From Clostridia bacterium (GTDB lineage: Bacteria > Acidobacteriota > Terriglobia > Terriglobales > Acidobacteriaceae): DNA of 64,000 nucleotides. The position numbers and the translations under genes were made by a program. Shown here in pieces: positions 61,533 to 64,000 of this stretch (position 1 is the stretch's first letter; every line of letters starts with the position of its first letter). The stretch lies in assembly GCA_035561135.1 (NCBI GenBank), contig DATMYA010000018.1, positions 1 through 64,000 of the forward strand, written 5' to 3'. Under the pieces are notes generated by a model. That model was not told the origin of the DNA, ran no database searches, and saw only the letters and a program-made list of their open reading frames with translations.

Positions 61533-61847
61533 ATGAATAAGTTCGCAATGAAAGCAGCCGGTTGTCTTACAGCAACGATCCTCATGAGCGCCATGACGAT
61601 GGCGAGTGCGGGCGAGGACATTTACAAGGCAAAGTGTGCTGCTTGCCACGGTGCTGATGGCGCGGGCGCGATGGCGAAGAAGATGGGCGGCCGCGACCTG
61701 AACTCGCCCGAGGTGCAGAAGGCATCCGACAAGGAGTTGAGCGCTCTCATTGAGACTGGCAAAGGCAAGATGCCGGCCTACAAAGGCAAGCTCACGGACG
61801 CTCAAGTTAGCGATCTCGTGAAGCATATTCGTACGTTGAAGAAGTAA
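61533..61847 (+). CDS. Small class I cytochrome c (cytochrome c6/c-552-like)
   Basis: The 104-residue precursor starts at ATG 61533 after AAGGAGAG. It has a signal peptide (AAGCLTATILMSAMTMASA) and one heme site CAACH, followed by GADGAG and a distal methionine in GKGKMPAYKGKL. The size and methionine-bearing loop fit periplasmic monoheme electron carriers such as c6 or c-552. It may shuttle electrons from the inner membrane to the multiheme cytochromes or an oxidase. A terminator follows. Confidence 0.93.
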   Translation: MNKFAMKAAGCLTATILMSAMTMASAGEDIYKAKCAACHGADGAGAMAKKMGGRDLNSPEVQKASDKELSALIETGKGKMPAYKGKLTDAQVSDLVKHIRTLKK

Positions 61848-61873
61848 CGCCGAACTAGATTCCAGATAGCCGG

Positions 61874-61907
61874 ACGGCGAACCGAAGAGGTTCGCCGTTT
61901 TCTTTTT
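61874..61907 (+). terminator. Terminator of the small cytochrome c gene
   Basis: ACGGCGAACC (61874-61883) pairs with GGTTCGCCGT (61889-61898), then TTTTCTTTTT. Confidence 0.9.
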
Positions 61908-62432
61908 GCAGACAGATCACTACGAATCAACGCCGGATGCGACTCTCTTAGTAAGACGGTCTATTACGCCGCAGCAACCTGCATCGCGATTCCTGCGGTA
62001 AGAAAAGTAATTGAATCTGCGGCGAAAAAAATCTAGGAATTGAGCAGCGTCTGTGGATTTTTCATAGACACTGTTGTTGTTTTCAGCAGGCCGTTGAAGT
62101 TTGCAACATCGCCTTTCTGGTTGCGTAAGTAGATGATCCCATTGGCTTCTCGTGGAATGGCGTTGACCCAGGCTCCAGTTTTGTGTTGCGATCCGCAACA
62201 ACCGCAGCGAAGCGATAAAGAGTTGTCGCCTGCGCATCTCCGTTCGATTGTCTCGCCAACTCTAACACTCCCAGACACTTAGCAGTCGCTTCGACTCTCA
62301 AGGACTAAGCGGCGACGGTTCGGCCACCCAGTTGCCTTTACGAATGGCGTGATCGGCAACCAGTCCAGTGGCAGGGTGGCCGAGCGAAAACAAAAGACCC
62401 GCACAAACGGGCAGATATCTTGGAGGTGTGCG
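61908..62432. other. 525-bp gap with no supported gene
   Basis: Short minus-strand frames at 61920-62301 contain Cys and Trp but no family features, start signals or consistent frame. The region may be a decayed gene or plain leader. A GGAGGTG site lies before the next gene. Confidence 0.4.
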
Positions 62433-63113
62433 ATGACAGTCATTCTCGTTCTCTTTACGTTCGTAGCATTCTTACTGATCGATTTCTTCTTTAGCCGCAA
62501 CAAGCAGGCCGTGTTCGTGCCTGAACAGGTTGTACGCCACGATGCCACCTTGCCCCGTCCGACGCCTAAGTTTGTAGGCGGTTTCCAGATTCCCGAGAAT
62601 CTTCGCTATCACCCGGGCCACACTTGGGCGCTGAGCGAGAGCCCGAATCTTGTCCGCGTGGGCGTAGACGACTTTGCGTCCAAGATACTGGGTAATGTCG
62701 AGAGCGTGGCTCTGCCACAGCGCGGCCAATGGATTCGCCAGGGACAGAAGCTGATGAGTTTCAATCGCCACGGTGAGACGGTCGATATGGTGTCGCCGAT
62801 CGAAGGCAGCGTTGCTGATGTGAACGAGAATGTGCTGCGCAATCCGGAAACTGCGGGCAAGGATCCCTATGGAGAAGGCTGGCTTATCACCGTGCAATCG
62901 CCCGATGCCAAGACGAACTTCAAGAACCTAATGGGCGGCGGGCTGGCTCGCTGGTGGACGGAGGAAGCCGCGGTTCGTCTTCAGAAGAAGGTTCCGACCG
63001 TGATGGGTTCCCTGGCACTGGCGCAGGACGGCGGCGTTGCCACTGACGCGCTCGCGAACGAAATTCCTGAAAAAGAGTGGGCAGCTGTTGCCCGCGAGTT
63101 TTTCCTGACCTAG
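62433..63113 (+). CDS. Membrane-anchored glycine-cleavage H-protein-like domain lacking the lipoyl lysine
   Basis: The 226-residue protein starts at ATG 62433 after TGGAGGTG. A membrane helix (VILVLFTFVAFLLIDFFF) is followed by a linker and an H-protein-type barrel: YHPGHTWALSESPNLVRVGVDDFAS, GNVESVALPQRGQ and MVSPIEGSVADVNENVLRNP. In true GcvH the loop before the SPxxG turn carries the lipoylated Lys (ESVKAAS-type). Here the aligned segment is NRHGETVDM and has no Lys. It is therefore not a GcvH and probably a structural or partner-binding relative at the membrane. No gcv genes are adjacent. Confidence 0.85.
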   Translation: MTVILVLFTFVAFLLIDFFFSRNKQAVFVPEQVVRHDATLPRPTPKFVGGFQIPENLRYHPGHTWALSESPNLVRVGVDDFASKILGNVESVALPQRGQWIRQGQKLMSFNRHGETVDMVSPIEGSVADVNENVLRNPETAGKDPYGEGWLITVQSPDAKTNFKNLMGGGLARWWTEEAAVRLQKKVPTVMGSLALAQDGGVATDALANEIPEKEWAAVAREFFLT

Positions 63114-63124
63114 TTATCGCCAAG

Positions 63125-63153
63125 AGCCCCGGGGCGGCGAACGCTCCGGGGCT
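63125..63153 (+). terminator. Terminator-like hairpin after the H-like gene
   Basis: AGCCCCGGGGCG (63125-63136) pairs with CGCTCCGGGGCT (63142-63153) with one G-U. The following T content is weak. Confidence 0.65.
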
Positions 63154-63474
63154 TCCGTTCTTGAAGTGGTCTTCAAATGCACATCGTTCAAGGCCGCATT
63201 CCAGGGAATCGGGCAGGCAGCTCGAGTTCCGAGGATGCGGTGTTTTTATTGTCGATGAACCGGAATTTTGCGGCTGCGAAACGGTTGAAGGTGCGTGACT
63301 TCAATCACAATTACGGGTGATTCGAGTCACGGCTTGCCTAGAGGCTCAAAGCTGACACTGTATCGGTAAGAGAGTCCTGTACGCCTCACCTTTTATCATG
63401 AGCTCTCATATGCAAATTGGCTGGGAATCGGTCTTCCGAAACGGTGGCCACGGTCATTTTGCGAGGAGGCGGAC
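63154..63474. other. Promoter gap of the RsbRD-like gene
   Basis: No gene is supported. A 14-bp inverted repeat lies at 63295-63330, and GAGGAGGCGG precedes the next start. Confidence 0.5.
63295..63330. promoter_or_regulatory. Operator-like inverted repeat
   Basis: GTGACTTCAATCAC (63295-63308) and GTGATTCGAGTCAC (63317-63330) match as an inverted repeat at 12 of 14 positions, with an 8-bp spacer. The position, about 150 bp before the RsbRD-like gene, suits a regulator site. The binding protein is unknown. Confidence 0.4.
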
Positions 63475-63936
63475 ATGATACTCGCCTACCGTCTGGTTCG
63501 CTTAATCGAAGTACACTCCGAGGGCCTTGCCCGCACACTGCGTCAGAAGTTGGATACTAGCGACAGGTGTCCGGACTATCGAAACGTGCCTCCGGAGGAA
63601 CTGACGCATATCGTATACGAGATGTACCGCAATCTTGGCGAGTGGCTGTTAGGCAAGACAGAAGCCGACATAGAGGTTCGTTACACGGCGATCGGTGCGC
63701 GCAGGGCGGAGCAGAACGTGCCGCTCAGCCAGGTTCTCTGGACCATCGCGCTAGTGAAGGAAAATCTATGGGAGTACCTCAAGAAGGAATCGCTGGTGGA
63801 GCGACCTTCCGAGGTTTTTGGCGAACTGGAAATGCTGCAACTACTCGAGAGTTTTTTTGACCGTGCCGTTTTTTATGCGGCCATAGGGTATGAGCGCGCC
63901 CGCGCTGCTCACCCAAATCATAATGAGCGCGGGTAG
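63475..63936 (+). CDS. RsbRD N-terminal-like protein (putative sensor/partner domain)
   Basis: The 153-residue helical protein begins ILAYRLVRLIEVHSEGLA and has the pattern of RsbR/RsbRD N-terminal domains: NVPPEELTHIVYEMYRNLGEWL, YTAIGARRAEQNVPLSQVLW and FFDRAVFYAAIGYERA. Such globin-like four-helix domains sit at the front of stress-signalling proteins. Here the domain stands alone with no STAS domain. A strong GAGGAGG site precedes the ATG at 63475. The next gene, 14 bp on, is probably a CoA-transferase. Confidence 0.7.
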   Translation: MILAYRLVRLIEVHSEGLARTLRQKLDTSDRCPDYRNVPPEELTHIVYEMYRNLGEWLLGKTEADIEVRYTAIGARRAEQNVPLSQVLWTIALVKENLWEYLKKESLVERPSEVFGELEMLQLLESFFDRAVFYAAIGYERARAAHPNHNERG

Positions 63937-63949
63937 AAGAGAGAATTCG

Positions 63950-64000
63950 ATGTCCTGGCAGGACGAATACCGGAGCAAACTGACGACACCGCGAGAAGCA
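63950..64000 (+). CDS. Start of a probable acetyl-CoA hydrolase/4-hydroxybutyrate CoA-transferase (truncated by the window)
   Basis: Only the first 17 residues are visible: ATG at 63950 and MSWQDEYRSKLTTPREA. This opening resembles that of acetyl-CoA hydrolase/4-hydroxybutyrate CoA-transferase proteins, which begin with a W-x-x-x-Y-x-x-K-L segment and an EEA helix. The identification rests on this short match alone. It would be co-transcribed with the RsbRD-like gene. Confidence 0.45.
   Translation, partial: MSWQDEYRSKLTTPREA

Noticed and set aside
62033..62301. Short minus-strand frames with Cys-rich peptides
   Set aside because: They overlap each other in different frames and lack a ribosome-binding site or recognisable family, so no gene or remnant can be supported.
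62433..63113. Calling this gene gcvH
   Set aside because: The lipoyl-lysine is absent, a membrane anchor is present and no glycine-cleavage genes are nearby.

Overview
This 64 kb window looks like the chromosome of a free-living, didermic, GC-rich acidobacterium of the Koribacter/Terriglobia type. That assignment is inferred from gene content: a primary sigma factor, hopanoid-type glycosyltransferases, system II cytochrome c maturation, many secreted LolA-like proteins, and abundant intergenic repeats. No database search was possible. Most genes are single-copy housekeeping or cell-envelope genes; I see no prophage, insertion sequence, CRISPR array, rRNA or tRNA.

Layout. 0-4.6 kb: hemB (minus), mutS2 and an HD hydrolase. 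4.6-7.8 kb: small secreted and SnoaL-like proteins separated by a short repeated sequence. 7.9-14.4 kb: a replication/transcription block, dnaG, rpoD and dnaB, with repeat-rich gaps. 14.9-21.7 kb: alr, an alpha/beta hydrolase, an enoyl-CoA hydratase homologue, rpiB, glyA and a GT4 glycosyltransferase. 21.8-24.3 kb: an HNH protein, a LolA-like protein behind a textbook sigma-54 promoter, and the RNase P RNA gene rnpB on the minus strand. 24.5-27 kb: two MacB-type permeases without an ATPase. 27.1-29.2 kb: an orphan GHKL ATPase gene broken by a frameshift at an AC dinucleotide tract. 29.4-34.4 kb: an HpnI-like glycosyltransferase, a histidine kinase/NtrC-type regulator pair and a POTRA protein.

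34.6-49.7 kb is the most striking region. It holds ccsA and resB for cytochrome c maturation, a 16-heme cytochrome, an NHL beta-propeller, a tetraheme cytochrome followed at once by a strong terminator, a SurA/parvulin-type isomerase, a predicted outer-membrane barrel, a second NHL protein, a cytochrome with 12 heme sites, and two membrane-anchored TPR proteins. Together they have the parts for maturing multiheme cytochromes, folding a porin and moving electrons across the outer membrane. The gene set resembles porin-cytochrome and cytochrome-filament loci of metal-reducing bacteria, as far as I recall those loci.

50-64 kb: a lipoprotein phosphoesterase, an Rrf2 regulator with a divergent amidohydrolase, an SDR enzyme, a protein with a histone H1-like tail, a GT39 plus HpnI-like glycosyltransferase pair, hemA (with an altered signature), a small cytochrome c, a membrane-anchored H-protein-like domain lacking the lipoyl lysine, an RsbRD-like protein, and the start of a probable CoA-transferase. 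Heme synthesis genes at both ends (hemB, hemA) fit the heavy heme demand of the cytochrome locus, although they are not linked to it.
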